Shown: positions 33,156 through 33,439 of the stretch, piece by piece
How the letters are laid out: each line of letters begins with the position of its first letter
Position numbering within the stretch: position 1 is the first letter of the stretch
NCBI GenBank assembly: GCA_046705265.1
Contig: JBJKQL010000043.1
Span: 1-33,439 of the forward strand
DNA length: 33,439 nucleotides
Source: JAJYTL01 sp046705265
Lineage (GTDB): Bacteria > Pseudomonadota > Alphaproteobacteria > Ferrovibrionales > Ferrovibrionaceae
Direction of reading: 5' to 3'
Translations under genes and position numbers: made by a program
Notes under the pieces: model-generated
What the model was told of the DNA's origin: nothing
Database searches by the model: none
What the model saw: only the letters and a program-made list of their open reading frames with translations

Positions 33156-33439
33156 ACTCTTTCGGGCTTCAGCCGGAACGCGTTCTCAGAGCTCTATGAG
33201 GGTCGCCGGCTCCGATGTTTCGGTGTTGGTTGTCCTATTCATCTCGGTCTACCCTCCGGTCAAGGCCGCCCAACGTTGCCGTATCGCCGGGTAGTGCCAA
33301 TACAATATTGTATATTTTTGTCACTTTAAACATTTTCAAGTATTATAACAAACATAGATAATAGATTGTATTCATGCGTGCCGGCGACATTAAACGGTAG
33401 GAAGCTCGGGTCAGGTCTACTTTTTTGTACATTCTCTGA
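33156..33439. promoter_or_regulatory. AT-rich upstream region of the 394-codon gene
   Basis: From about 33300 to 33390 the DNA is very AT-rich compared with the rest of the window, with TATATTTTTG and TTTAAACATTTTC runs. It presumably carries the leftward promoter of the unknown gene and possibly a divergent one. No gene is supported here. Confidence 0.4.
33300..33313. promoter_or_regulatory. Perfect 14-base palindrome, candidate operator
   Basis: ATACAATATTGTAT is exactly self-complementary over 14 bases in the AT-rich region 145 bases upstream of the unknown 394-codon gene. It has the size and symmetry of a binding site for a dimeric helix-turn-helix regulator. The regulator is not in the window. 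Confidence 0.45.

Noticed and set aside
1..33439. CRISPR arrays, tRNA and rRNA genes
   Set aside because: No regularly spaced repeats, cloverleaf-like sequences or rRNA segments were noticed on reading; dedicated searches were not possible.

Overview
The window reads as chromosomal DNA of a GC-rich proteobacterium capable of anaerobic aromatic catabolism, most likely an alphaproteobacterium (Rhodospirillales/Rhizobiales-like). This taxonomic guess rests on GC-rich codon use, the types of IS remnant and the style of the genes; there is no rRNA marker in the window. About half of the window (193-16008) is a coherent catabolic island. The rest is an accessory region with envelope genes, an unusual radical-SAM cluster, a decayed toxin-antitoxin module and IS debris. 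No tRNA, rRNA or CRISPR array was seen. Region 1 (193-16008): two divergent transcription units face away from an AT-rich spacer at about 13270-13447. Leftward run had, bcrC, bcrB, bcrA, bcrD, a 2[4Fe-4S] ferredoxin gene, a fused hcrC-hcrA gene, hcrB, a benzoate/4-hydroxybenzoate-CoA ligase gene and a paaK-like ligase gene, mostly with 4-base ATGA overlaps or very short gaps. Rightward run korA and korB, a 2-oxoglutarate:ferredoxin oxidoreductase. Together they describe this scheme: aryl acids are activated to CoA thioesters; 4-hydroxybenzoyl-CoA is reductively dehydroxylated to benzoyl-CoA; class I ATP-dependent benzoyl-CoA reductase (BcrCBAD) dearomatises the ring with electrons from ferredoxin; KorAB re-reduces the ferredoxin; Had oxidises the 6-hydroxycyclohexenecarbonyl-CoA intermediate of the Thauera-type lower pathway. 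The dienoyl-CoA hydratase (dch), the ring hydrolase (oah), a transporter and a regulator are not in the window. The fusion of the iron-sulfur and molybdenum subunits of 4-hydroxybenzoyl-CoA reductase is unusual. Region 2 (16009-20469): a SAM-dependent methyltransferase, an ISL3-type transposase remnant, a small lipoprotein and a DoxX-like multi-pass membrane protein, separated by gene-poor DNA. Region 3 (20470-25277): a leftward cluster of a hexapeptide-repeat acyltransferase, a radical-SAM/SPASM protein carrying a sulfotransferase-like C-terminal domain, a possible short coupled ORF, and a second radical-SAM protein whose SPASM-like cysteine module lies before the radical-SAM core. I do not recognise this as a described pathway; it is the best candidate for a new system here. 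Region 4 (25646-29401): a degraded hipBA toxin-antitoxin locus followed by two tiny coupled ORFs, an intact 156-residue gene resembling the SI3 insertion (tandem sandwich-barrel hybrid motifs) of RNA polymerase beta-prime, and remnants of IS66- and IS5-family elements. Region 5 (29402-33439): an overlapping pair of lipoprotein genes (one DUF4410-like), a gene-poor stretch with a long inverted repeat, and a 394-residue protein of unknown family with a 14-bp perfect palindrome upstream.
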